Assembly: GCA_017427545.1 (NCBI GenBank)
Contig: JAFRSO010000051.1
Coordinates: 1-64,000, forward strand
Direction of reading: 5' to 3'
DNA from: Selenomonadaceae bacterium
GTDB taxonomy: Bacteria > Bacillota > Negativicutes > Selenomonadales > Selenomonadaceae
Length of the DNA stretch: 64,000 bases
Part shown: positions 52,701 through 60,401 of the stretch, piece after piece
Layout of the letters: each line of letters starts with the position of its first letter
How positions within the stretch are numbered: the first letter of the stretch is position 1
The notes under the pieces: generated by a model
Told to the model about the DNA's origin: nothing
The model's database searches: none
What the model saw: only the letters and a program-made list of their open reading frames with translations
Position numbers and translations under genes: made by a program

Positions 52701-53442
52701 AAAAGTTTGGCGTAAGGCGGGCGGCATTCCGGAAATTTTTATCGTCCGCAACTTGACGCCTCAAGCTGTCGAGGAGAGTATTGCGGCTATGGCTGAAAAA
52801 ATTCGTGCCGCGCAAATTATCATGATCCCCGGCGGATTCAGCGGCGGTGATGAACCTGACGGTTCGGGAAAATTTATTGCGGCGACGTTCAGAAATCCAC
52901 GCCTTGCCGAAGAGATTATGAAACTTTTGCATGAACGCGACGGCTTGATTTTGGGCATTTGCAACGGCTTTCAAGCGTTGATTAAGCTGGGACTTCTGCC
53001 TTACGGTGAGATTCGAGAGCTTGAAGAGGATTCGCCGACTTTGACGCACAACTCATTGGGTCGCCACGTCAGCCAATACGTCCGCACACGCGTCACGAGT
53101 AATTTATCTCCGTGGCTTGCGAAAAATTCTGTCGGCGACGTTCACGCGATACCCGTTTCACATGGCGAAGGGCGATTCGTGGCAAGTGACGCCTGGTTGA
53201 AAAAACTTTCTGCCAACGGTCAAATCGCCACGCAATACGTTGACTTTGACGACGCTCCGACTGATAAACTTCCTTTTAACCCGAACGGTTCAGCTTGGGC
53301 AATTGAGGGCATAACTTCTGCGGACGGAAAAATTTTCGGCAAAATGGGTCACTCCGAACGTATCGGTGAACACGTTGCAAAAAATATTTTCGGCGAGAAA
53401 GATCAAAAAATTTTCGAGGCGGGTGTTGAGTATTTTGGATAA
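49786..53442 (+). CDS. purL: Phosphoribosylformylglycinamidine synthase, large single-chain form
   Basis: 1218 residues. The second ATG (49786) lies 6 bases after GGAGGG and is preferred to 49780. It makes FGAM from FGAR, glutamine and ATP in purine synthesis. N-terminal PurS-like part, then the synthetase halves ([73 protein letters not shown]), and a C-terminal glutamine amidotransferase ([30 protein letters not shown] with the active Cys; VSHGEGRF). Three short segments are encoded by in-frame intergenic-type repeats (51595-51632, 52376-52412, 52611-52643), all in linkers. The reading frame is intact. Confidence 0.95.
   Translation: [1218 protein letters not shown]
51595..51632 (+). repeat. 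AATGCGT heptamers in frame in purL (first)
   Basis: Units AATGCGT, AATGCGC, AATGCGT encode [15 protein letters not shown] between 'VKRHIK' and '[10 protein letters not shown]'. Period 7. Confidence 0.88.
52376..52412 (+). repeat. CTAGTTC heptamers in frame in purL (second)
   Basis: Five units encode [12 protein letters not shown]. In the third unit TAG would be in frame and reads CAG instead. Confidence 0.9.
52611..52643 (+). repeat. CGCATTN heptamers in frame in purL (third)
   Basis: Reverse complement of the first purL repeat family; encodes [11 protein letters not shown] in the linker before the amidotransferase domain. Confidence 0.88.
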
Positions 53443-53567
53443 AAAATTTTTCGTGGCAAGTTGTGTCTTCACGGAAAAAGTTGCGGCATATTGTCATTAT
53501 TGCGTGCGCGGTTTAAAATTGGGAGGCAAGAAAACTTATCACCTTGCCGAACTTTTATTTGAGGAGA

Positions 53568-54491
53568 GTGGACAAAATTAATTTGCAGAAGCTGACTTGC
53601 ACGGATAAGCCGAAGTTCGATAAGTTTTTTGGGGCGCGTTATTACGAGAATTCCGGTTACACGTTCACTAATTTTTTTATGTGGCGCAAGATGCGTGATT
53701 ATCGTTGGGCAATAGAAGATGATGTGTTGTATATTTTCTCGTCGAATGAAGAAATTTTTGCGGCGTGGCAACCAATTTGTGAGCCGGAGAAAATGCAGGA
53801 CGCCATCACGAAAATTTTGCGTGTCGCTGAAGAAAATCGCGGTGATAAAAAATTTATGTTCGTCGTCGTGGAGAAAATTTTTGCCGACGAATTGGCGCGT
53901 TATCCTCACGCGAAATTTAATATCACCGCCGAGCGCGACCGCTTCGATTATGTCTACCTTGCGCAGGACTTGATTAATTTGAGCGGCAGAAAATTTCACG
54001 GCAAAAAAAATCATCTCAACGCCTTCCGCAAAGAATATCCTGACGCAAAATATTTGCCGATAACCGAGGAGATTATCCCGAAGTGCCGCGAGGAATTAAA
54101 AATTTGGGCGGAAACTCACAAGCGTGCAAATCCGGACAATTCGTTCATCGAATACGAGCAGGCGACGATTCATGAAATTTTTGACCACTTCGACGGGTTC
54201 AAACTCAAGGGCGGCGCGATTTTGATTAACGGAAAAGTCGTGGCGTTCACATTCGGCGAACAGTTGAATTCCGATACGGCGGTTATCCACGTCGAGAAAG
54301 CTGATCCGAATATTCGCGGGATTTATGCGGCGATTAATCAAAATTTCGTCGCGCACGAGTGGTCGGACATGACTTACATCAATCGTGAAGAAGATATGGG
54401 CATTGACGGTTTGCGTCGGGCTAAGGAGTCTTATCGCCCCGTCAAGCTGATTGAAAAATTCAATGCCGAAATTATTTCGGACGTCGAATAA
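53568..54491 (+). CDS. DUF2156 (GNAT-fold) protein
   Basis: About 307 residues. The start is uncertain: a GTG at 53568 gives MDKINLQKLTCTDKPKFDKFF, which fits the family, though its spacing to GAGGAG is only one base; a TTG at 53583 is another option. Family marks: YTFTNFFMWRKMRDYRW near the start, LSGRKFHGKKNHLNAFRKEY in the middle, and a GNAT-like end (GGAILINGKVVAFTFGEQLNSDTAVIHVEKADPNIRGIYAAINQNF..YINREEDMGIDGLRRAKESYRP). Related to the C-terminal domain of lysyl-phosphatidylglycerol synthases; probably an aminoacyl- or acyl-transferase. Substrate unknown. Confidence 0.8.
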   Translation: MDKINLQKLTCTDKPKFDKFFGARYYENSGYTFTNFFMWRKMRDYRWAIEDDVLYIFSSNEEIFAAWQPICEPEKMQDAITKILRVAEENRGDKKFMFVVVEKIFADELARYPHAKFNITAERDRFDYVYLAQDLINLSGRKFHGKKNHLNAFRKEYPDAKYLPITEEIIPKCREELKIWAETHKRANPDNSFIEYEQATIHEIFDHFDGFKLKGGAILINGKVVAFTFGEQLNSDTAVIHVEKADPNIRGIYAAINQNFVAHEWSDMTYINREEDMGIDGLRRAKESYRPVKLIEKFNAEIISDVE

Positions 54492-54498
54492 AAATTTT

Positions 54499-54526
54499 TG
54501 CGTGTGAAAGATTTTATGTTATAATT
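54499..54526 (+). promoter_or_regulatory. Promoter of PHP gene
   Basis: TTGCGT, 16 bases, perfect TATAAT (54521-54526), before AAAGGAG and the ATG at 54553. The -10 is convincing, the -35 weak. Confidence 0.5.
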
Positions 54527-54552
54527 CCGCCGAAAGGAGCGGAAATTTTTTT

Positions 54553-55284
54553 ATGAAAGACGTTTTGGATGTTCACGTTCACACGACAGCTAGCAGGCAC
54601 GCTTACAGCACGTTCGGCGAGTGTGTTGCGGCGGCCAAAAATAAAAATTTGGAGCTGCTTGGTATCGCCGACCATGCACCGAGCGTTCCGGGTTCGATTC
54701 ACAGTTTTTATTTCATGAATTTTAAAGTCATTCCCCGCGAGCTTGACGGGATTAAAATTGCAATGGGTACGGAGCTGAACATAATCGACTATTCCGGCAG
54801 CACCGATCTTCCCGCACAAATTTTGAAGCGTATCGATTACGCCATTGCCAGCTTGCACAAAGAGTGCATTGAGTCGGGCACAGTGGCGGAAAATACTTCG
54901 GCGATTATCGGCGCGATGAGAAATCCTCACGTCGTGATAATCGGTCACCCCGACAACCCGCAATTCCCCGCCGACTTGGACGCGATTGCCCTTGCCGCAA
55001 AAGATAACGGCGTCCTCCTTGAAGTCAACAGCAGCTCCTACTTGCCGAAAGGTCATCGTGCAGGTTCGGCGGAAAATGCTAAGTTGATGTTGGCGGCCTG
55101 CAAAAAATACGGCACGAAAATTATCATGGGTTCCGACGCGCACATTGCCCTTGATGTCGGCAACCATACATTGTCGCAAAAAGTTTTGGCGGATAACAAT
55201 TTCCCTGAAGAACTCGTCGTCAATACCGGCGTGGAAAAATTTTTCGAGTGTGTTAAGTATAGAAAATCTTTAGCACCGGTTTAA
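54553..55284 (+). CDS. PHP-domain phosphoesterase (YcdX-like)
   Basis: 243 residues. PHP metal-binding motifs in order: DVHVHTTASRHAYST (His7, His9), GIADHAPS, GTELNIIDYSG, IGHPDNPQ, VNSSSY, GSDAHIALDVGN. These hold a cluster of two or three metals used to cut phosphate esters. E. coli YcdX is the best-known relative; natural substrate unknown. ATG follows AAAGGAGCGG. The gene ends against a repeat locus. Confidence 0.9.
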   Translation: MKDVLDVHVHTTASRHAYSTFGECVAAAKNKNLELLGIADHAPSVPGSIHSFYFMNFKVIPRELDGIKIAMGTELNIIDYSGSTDLPAQILKRIDYAIASLHKECIESGTVAENTSAIIGAMRNPHVVIIGHPDNPQFPADLDAIALAAKDNGVLLEVNSSSYLPKGHRAGSAENAKLMLAACKKYGTKIIMGSDAHIALDVGNHTLSQKVLADNNFPEELVVNTGVEKFFECVKYRKSLAPV

Positions 55285-55346
55285 TAGTTAGGAGTTAGGA
55301 GTTAGGAGTTTAAAAACTGCTCCCTGTTCCCTAACCCTAATCCCCC
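55284..55346. repeat. GGAGTTA array followed by CCCTGTT/CCCTAAC units
   Basis: GGAGTTA units, then CTGCTCCCTGTTCCCTAACCC, between the PHP gene and the ligase gene. Confidence 0.85.
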
Positions 55347-55371
55347 ATTGATAGAAAGGAGCGTAAAAATT

Positions 55372-56832
55372 TTGTTGGTTCATGAAATTATAAACAACGG
55401 TCGCGACGGTGATATTGCAATCGTCGACGAGGGGCGGCGAATAACCTACGCCGAACTTAAGCAGGGCATTAAAAGGTATCGTAACCGCCTCTATGAAATC
55501 GGAATTCGTCAAGGTGACCGCGTCGGGATTTTCTCACGCAACAGCGCGGAATTTGTTTACGCATATTTTGCGACGAGTTCACTTGGGGCTATCAACGTCC
55601 CGATAAACTTTCAGCTCAGCCCCCGCGAGACTGCTTACATTTTACAGGACGCGGGCATTGAACATTTGCTGACGTATGAGCCGCTGACTTTCGAGGAAAA
55701 ACTTTCCGTCACGCAATACGACATTGCCACTTTCGGCGACAAAATTTCTCCCGACGCACCCGCACTTCCCGCCGACTTCGACGAGAATAAACCCTGCGTC
55801 ATAATTTACACCTCCGGCACGACCGGCAATCCTAAGGGTGCAACGCTTTCCCACAAAAATCTTGTCTGCAATACAAGTCAATGCGAAGTTTTCTTGTGCC
55901 ACGACAAATGCCGCGTCTTATGTGTTCTGCCGATGTATCATTGCTTCGGCTGGACGTGTACCGTGCTCAATACTTTTTATCGCGGCGCGGAACTTCACGT
56001 TATGCGCGTCTTCAAGCCGAAAGATATGGTTGACATGGTTCGCGATCAAGGGTTGACGGATATTATTATCGTCCCGTCGATTTTCAAGCTGGTAACTGCC
56101 CTTGCCAAGCCCGAAGATTTTAAGACTGTGCGATTCTTCATGAGCGGCGGCACGACTCTGCCCGATAAAATTGTTGAGGAATTCAATAAAAAATTCGGCA
56201 GAAAAATTGCGGAAGGTTACGGACTTTCGGAGGCGTCGCCGGCAGTTTTCCTCACCACTCACGGTCAAGAACGTCAAGGTTCTTGCGGAAAATTGCTTAG
56301 GGGCACGGAAGTCAGGCTTGTCGACGAGGACGGCAATGACGTTGCTCAAGGTGAAGTCGGAGAAGTTTTGGTTCGCGGCGGACAAGTCATGTTGGGCTAC
56401 TGGAATAATCCTCAAGCGACGGCTGAAGCTTTGGACGCGGACGGCTGGTTACATACCGGCGATGTCGGCAAGGTCGACGCGGACGGCTATTATTATATCG
56501 TCAGCCGAATCAAGGAAATGATTATCAGCATGGGCGAAAATATTTATCCGCGCGAGGTTGAAGAGGTCGTCTATCAATTCAAGGGCATACGGGACGCGGC
56601 GGTTATCGGCATTGATGACAAGCTGCGCGGGCAGGTCGGCGCATGTTTTTATGACGTTCAAGACGGTGCAACGGTTGATGTTCGCGAGCTGAAAAAATTC
56701 CTCCAGAAAAATCTTGCGCTGTATAAAGTTCCGCGCGAGTTTAAACAGATTCCCGAAATCCCGCGCACTTCTACCGGCAAAATCTCCAAGCGTAAAATTT
56801 TGGAAGATTATATGGCGGCAAAGAAGTCATGA
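55372..56832 (+). CDS. AMP-dependent acyl-CoA synthetase/ligase
   Basis: About 486 residues from a TTG at 55372 with AAGGAG 10 bases before it. ANL-family motifs: P-loop YTSGTTGNPKGATLSH, GLSEASP, GWLHTGDVGKVDADGYYYIVSRIKEMI, and the C-terminal lysine in TSTGKISKRKILEDY. It activates a carboxylic acid (probably a medium/long-chain fatty acid) to the adenylate and then to CoA ester. The next gene overlaps its stop by 4 bases. The exact substrate is not visible. Confidence 0.92.
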   Translation: MLVHEIINNGRDGDIAIVDEGRRITYAELKQGIKRYRNRLYEIGIRQGDRVGIFSRNSAEFVYAYFATSSLGAINVPINFQLSPRETAYILQDAGIEHLLTYEPLTFEEKLSVTQYDIATFGDKISPDAPALPADFDENKPCVIIYTSGTTGNPKGATLSHKNLVCNTSQCEVFLCHDKCRVLCVLPMYHCFGWTCTVLNTFYRGAELHVMRVFKPKDMVDMVRDQGLTDIIIVPSIFKLVTALAKPEDFKTVRFFMSGGTTLPDKIVEEFNKKFGRKIAEGYGLSEASPAVFLTTHGQERQGSCGKLLRGTEVRLVDEDGNDVAQGEVGEVLVRGGQVMLGYWNNPQATAEALDADGWLHTGDVGKVDADGYYYIVSRIKEMIISMGENIYPREVEEVVYQFKGIRDAAVIGIDDKLRGQVGACFYDVQDGATVDVRELKKFLQKNLALYKVPREFKQIPEIPRTSTGKISKRKILEDYMAAKKS

Positions 56833-57410
56833 GCTTAAAAAAATTTTTTGCAGCGGCGATTGTGCTGTTGATGTTGACGGCGCAAGTCGAAGCGGTACCC
56901 TTCACGCGCACGCAACTCGACAAAATTTTTCTGGACGTCGAACAAGTGCAAGCCGATTCAACGCTTAATTTAAATACCGAGACGTTCAAGGATAAATTTA
57001 ACGGGCTGATCAAACCGATACTTCAACAGGCAATGGGCACCGATGATGTTTCGGCGATGGAATATTTGTTTCTGATTAAGGACTACAAAATTTTCAGCAA
57101 GCCGACCGGTGACACCTTCGCGAATATGTTCGGCGATTATCGGGTTGCGGTTGTCGGGACGATTGATACCGGCGGGAATTTCAAGGCGTTGAGTTTCTGC
57201 TACACCACGCCTGAAGAAAAGGACGAATCGATTTTTACGGTTTGGCTGATTACGGCGTTCGTGAAAAGTATTGCGCCCGAAGTTGATCCTCAAACGCTCA
57301 TGAACGAGTTGACGGCGGAAAATTCTTCGGGCACAGTCATCACCGGCGGTATAAAATTTTCAATCGCGGACGAGAGCAATTTGAACGTCTTGACCGCGGT
57401 TAGTGGTTAG
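56829..57410 (+). CDS. Exported protein of unknown function
   Basis: 193 residues; the ATG overlaps the ligase stop (ATGA). A signal peptide is clear (MSLKKFFAAAIVLLMLTAQVEA). The mature part is mixed alpha/beta and moderately acidic, with no motif I recognise. It contains one cysteine. The last residues VSG and the stop come from a GTTAGTG repeat. Translational coupling to the acyl-CoA ligase suggests shared expression, not a known common function. Confidence 0.65.
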   Translation: MSLKKFFAAAIVLLMLTAQVEAVPFTRTQLDKIFLDVEQVQADSTLNLNTETFKDKFNGLIKPILQQAMGTDDVSAMEYLFLIKDYKIFSKPTGDTFANMFGDYRVAVVGTIDTGGNFKALSFCYTTPEEKDESIFTVWLITAFVKSIAPEVDPQTLMNELTAENSSGTVITGGIKFSIADESNLNVLTAVSG

Positions 57411-57442
57411 TCTAACAGCTAGCAGCTAGCAGCTAACAGCTA
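57399..57442. repeat. CAGCTAG repeat
   Basis: GTTAGTGGTTAG, then CAGCTAGCAGCTAGCAGCTAA units, at the stop codon of the preceding gene. Confidence 0.85.
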
Positions 57443-57444
57443 AA

Positions 57445-57478
57445 AAATCCCCCTCCAAAAGCGGAAGGGGGTTTTTCA
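57445..57478. terminator. Bidirectional terminator
   Basis: CCCCCTCC / GGAAGGGGG stem with one bulge, followed by TTTTT on the plus strand; AAAAAA before it gives a U-tract on the minus strand for recG. Confidence 0.8.
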
Positions 57479-59566
57479 ATTCGCGGCAATCTGGCTGAAT
57501 TTGTCGCCATAAGCAAGTGCAAGATTTTCTCGCAGGTTCACGAAGTATTTTAAATTTTCGTCGTCGGTTATGAAATTCTCGGCAGTGTCGCGGGCTTGAA
57601 TCAAAATTTCAACGTCGCGGAAAACGTCGGCAATCTTCAAGTCAGGCAAGCCGTGTTGAGCTTCCCCAAAAAATTGTCCGGGGCCACGCAATCTCAAATC
57701 CGCTTCGGCAAGTTTGAAACCGTCATTCGTCATCTCCAAAGTTTCAAGCCGCTCCCTAGCAACTTCCGCTTTGCTGTCGGAAATCAAAATGCAATACGAT
57801 TTTGCTGCACCTCGACCCACTCGACCGCGCAGCTGATGAAGTTGTGCAAGTCCGAACCTTTCCGCGTGTTCGACGACCATAACGCTTGCATTCGGCACGT
57901 CAACGCCAACTTCGATAACCGTCGTCGACACCAACAATTTCGTTCGACCGACGCGGAAATTTTCCATAATCATATCTTTATCAAGCGGTTTCATTTTGCC
58001 GTGAAGAAGTGCGCAGGGAATGCCGCGGAAAATTCCCGTGCTTAACGTGTTGAAAATTTCTTCGGCTGATTCAATGTCGGCAAGCCGTTCCGATTCACTT
58101 CGACCAATCAGCGGACACACGACATAAGCTTGACGCCCCGCTAAAATTTCTTCGCGGACAAACTCATAAACTCTCTTGCGGCTGCGAATATTTTTAGCTT
58201 CAGTTTTTATCGGCTTACGTCCCGGCGGCAACTCTTTTATCAGCGAAACGTCCAAGTCGCCGTAAACCGTCAGCGTCATTGTGCGCGGAATTGGCGTTGC
58301 CGTCATGACTAGCATATCGGGTACAGTGCCCGATTTTTTTTCGAGCCGCGCCCGCTGATTTACTCCGAAACGATGTTGTTCGTCCGTCACGACCAAGCCG
58401 AGTTTGTCGAACTTGACGCCCTCTTGAATCAGCGCGTGCGTCCCGATGACTATATCAAGTTCGTGCGCGGAAATTTTCTTGTAGACTTCCTCTTTTAATT
58501 TTTTGGTGCGAGTGACTTTCGCGCTTAAAAGTCCGACGCGTACTCCCAAATCCGTCAGCAACGCAGAAAATTTTTCGTAATGCTGATTCGCTAAAATTTC
58601 TGTCGGTGCCATGAACGCCCCTTGACAGCCACTTTCGACAGTCTTCAGCAGTGCCAGGAGTGCCACGACAGTTTTGCCGGAGCCGACGTCGCCTTGAATC
58701 AATCGACGCATCGGCAACTTGCTTTCCATATCTTTTGCCACTGCACGGAAAACTTTTTTCTGATCGCCCGTCAACTCAAACGGCAATTTTTCCAGAGCCG
58801 CCTTGACGAGTGCGCCGGATTTTTTGTGAACTATTCCGAGCCGCTCATCTTGCGTTTGACGCTTAATCAACATCAGCCCGCATTGAATCAAAAACAGTTC
58901 GTCGAATGCCAATCTGCGCCGCGCCATTTCAAGCGTAAAATAATCTCGCGGAAAATGAATTTCTCTTATCGCCCGGTCGAGTGAAATTAATCGTTGCGCC
59001 TTTAAAATTTCTTGCGGCAAAATTTCGGTTAGCGGCGGCATTGATGACAAAAGATTTTTTATCGCCGAACGCATGACCTGCTGACTTATATCGGCAGTCA
59101 ATGAGTAAATCGGCATGATTCCGAGTTCGGGCATTTCGCCACTGTCGAGTATCGTGAAACTTTGCGGATTTAAAACCATTCCATACGACCACGGATCCGC
59201 TTTTGCCTTGCCGATAACATAAAGCCGCGTGCCCGCTTTAACTTTCCTTAGCAGCCACGTTTGATTAAACCACGTAACTTTAATAGCACCGCTATCGTCT
59301 GTCAAAGTCGCGTTGATAATCGTTAAATTATTTCTGATATCATGCGAATCAATATTTCTGACTGTCCCGACGATTTGAACAGTTTCGCCGGGAATTATGT
59401 CGTCAATCTTCGTCAAGGTTGTATGATTCTCGTAATTCCGCGGGTAATGCGTCAACAAATCATACTTGGTGAAAATGTCCAATTTCTCAAGGAGTTGCGC
59501 CCTCTTCGGCCCGACGCCCTTAACATACATGACGTTATCAGTTAATTCAAATTGAGTTTTACTCAC
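57476..59566 (-). CDS. recG: ATP-dependent DNA helicase RecG
   Basis: About 696 residues from a GTG 7 bases after GGAGG (a TTG at 59572 is too close). N-terminal wedge/OB domain (VKGVGPKRAQLLEKLDIFTKYDLLTHYPRNYE), then SF2 helicase motifs: Walker A GDVGSGKTVVA, PTEILANQHY, DEQHRFGV, TATPIPRT, VSTTVIEVGVDVPNA, QLRGRVGRG, and the C-terminal TRG-type region RLRGPGQFFGEAQHGLPDLK. It remodels stalled forks and branched DNA. Confidence 0.97.
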   Translation of the reverse strand: MSKTQFELTDNVMYVKGVGPKRAQLLEKLDIFTKYDLLTHYPRNYENHTTLTKIDDIIPGETVQIVGTVRNIDSHDIRNNLTIINATLTDDSGAIKVTWFNQTWLLRKVKAGTRLYVIGKAKADPWSYGMVLNPQSFTILDSGEMPELGIMPIYSLTADISQQVMRSAIKNLLSSMPPLTEILPQEILKAQRLISLDRAIREIHFPRDYFTLEMARRRLAFDELFLIQCGLMLIKRQTQDERLGIVHKKSGALVKAALEKLPFELTGDQKKVFRAVAKDMESKLPMRRLIQGDVGSGKTVVALLALLKTVESGCQGAFMAPTEILANQHYEKFSALLTDLGVRVGLLSAKVTRTKKLKEEVYKKISAHELDIVIGTHALIQEGVKFDKLGLVVTDEQHRFGVNQRARLEKKSGTVPDMLVMTATPIPRTMTLTVYGDLDVSLIKELPPGRKPIKTEAKNIRSRKRVYEFVREEILAGRQAYVVCPLIGRSESERLADIESAEEIFNTLSTGIFRGIPCALLHGKMKPLDKDMIMENFRVGRTKLLVSTTVIEVGVDVPNASVMVVEHAERFGLAQLHQLRGRVGRGAAKSYCILISDSKAEVARERLETLEMTNDGFKLAEADLRLRGPGQFFGEAQHGLPDLKIADVFRDVEILIQARDTAENFITDDENLKYFVNLRENLALAYGDKFSQIAAN

Positions 59567-59615
59567 CGTCAATCCTCCGAAAATTTTTGCAACAGATTAT
59601 ATTTCGTAACAGAAT

Positions 59616-60395
59616 TTATTTCAAGTTTTTTGTGGGAAAAATAATTTCATCGCCCGCCGAATTTATGAAAGTGTCCGCCGCAACGTTGAAGACTTCGCCC
59701 AAAATTTTTGCCGTCAAAATTTTTTTAGGTTCACCCATCGCGAAAATTTTTTTGTCCTTGATAATCAAAACATCGTCGCTGTAAAGTCGGGCGTGATTTA
59801 TGTCGTGTAAAACCATGATGATTGTCGCGGAAAATTTTTTGTTCACGTCGGCTACAATGTCCATGACTTCGAGTTGATGTGAAATGTCCAGGTAAGTTGT
59901 CGGCTCGTCGAGGAGTAAAATTTTCGGACGTTGCGCCAAAGTCATTGCCAACCAAGCGCGTTGACGTTCGCCGCCCGAAAGACTTGCCACTTGCCGATTT
60001 TCAAAGGCCGTGAGTTTCGTGAGTTCGAGAGCATTTTTAATCGCCGCATCGTCTTCAGCTGAATGTCCGCCGAAAAATTTTCTGTGCGGGAATCGTCCGA
60101 ATGAAACCAGCTGCCTGACTGTCGTATCTTGAGGGGCATCGCGTTCTTGCGGAAGGATTGCCATTACCCGCGATAAATTTTTTCTGCCAAATGTGCGAAT
60201 GTCTTGCCCGTCAAGCGTGACTGTTCCCGAAAATTTTTCGTTGAGCAGGCACAAAACTTTCAAGAGCGTTGACTTGCCGGCACCGTTCGGACCGATAATT
60301 GCAGTCCGCTTGCCCGAAGGAAATTTACAGCTAACGTCGCGCAAAATTTCTTTCCCTCCGAGTGTCACGGAAATTTTTTCAGCCGTCAAATTCAT
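59616..60395 (-). CDS. Iron/siderophore- or cobalamin-type ABC transporter ATPase
   Basis: 259 residues. Walker A GPNGAGKSTLLK, Q-loop LPQERDAP, signature SLSGGERQRAWLAMTLAQ, Walker B ILLLDEPTTYLD, switch VLHDINHA. The FepC/FecE/BtuD pattern (LDIxHQLEVMDIV) points to import of an iron chelate, heme or B12. It lies 6 bases after the permease gene. The substrate-binding protein is not in the window. Confidence 0.93.
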   Translation of the reverse strand: MNLTAEKISVTLGGKEILRDVSCKFPSGKRTAIIGPNGAGKSTLLKVLCLLNEKFSGTVTLDGQDIRTFGRKNLSRVMAILPQERDAPQDTTVRQLVSFGRFPHRKFFGGHSAEDDAAIKNALELTKLTAFENRQVASLSGGERQRAWLAMTLAQRPKILLLDEPTTYLDISHQLEVMDIVADVNKKFSATIIMVLHDINHARLYSDDVLIIKDKKIFAMGEPKKILTAKILGEVFNVAADTFINSAGDEIIFPTKNLK

Positions 60396-60401
60396 GAACG
60401 C

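Noticed and set aside
53433..53581. Small plus-strand open frame between purL and the DUF2156 gene (MDKKFFVASCVFTEK...)
   Set aside because: TTG start inside purL with no ribosome site; too short and unsupported, though it cannot be fully excluded.
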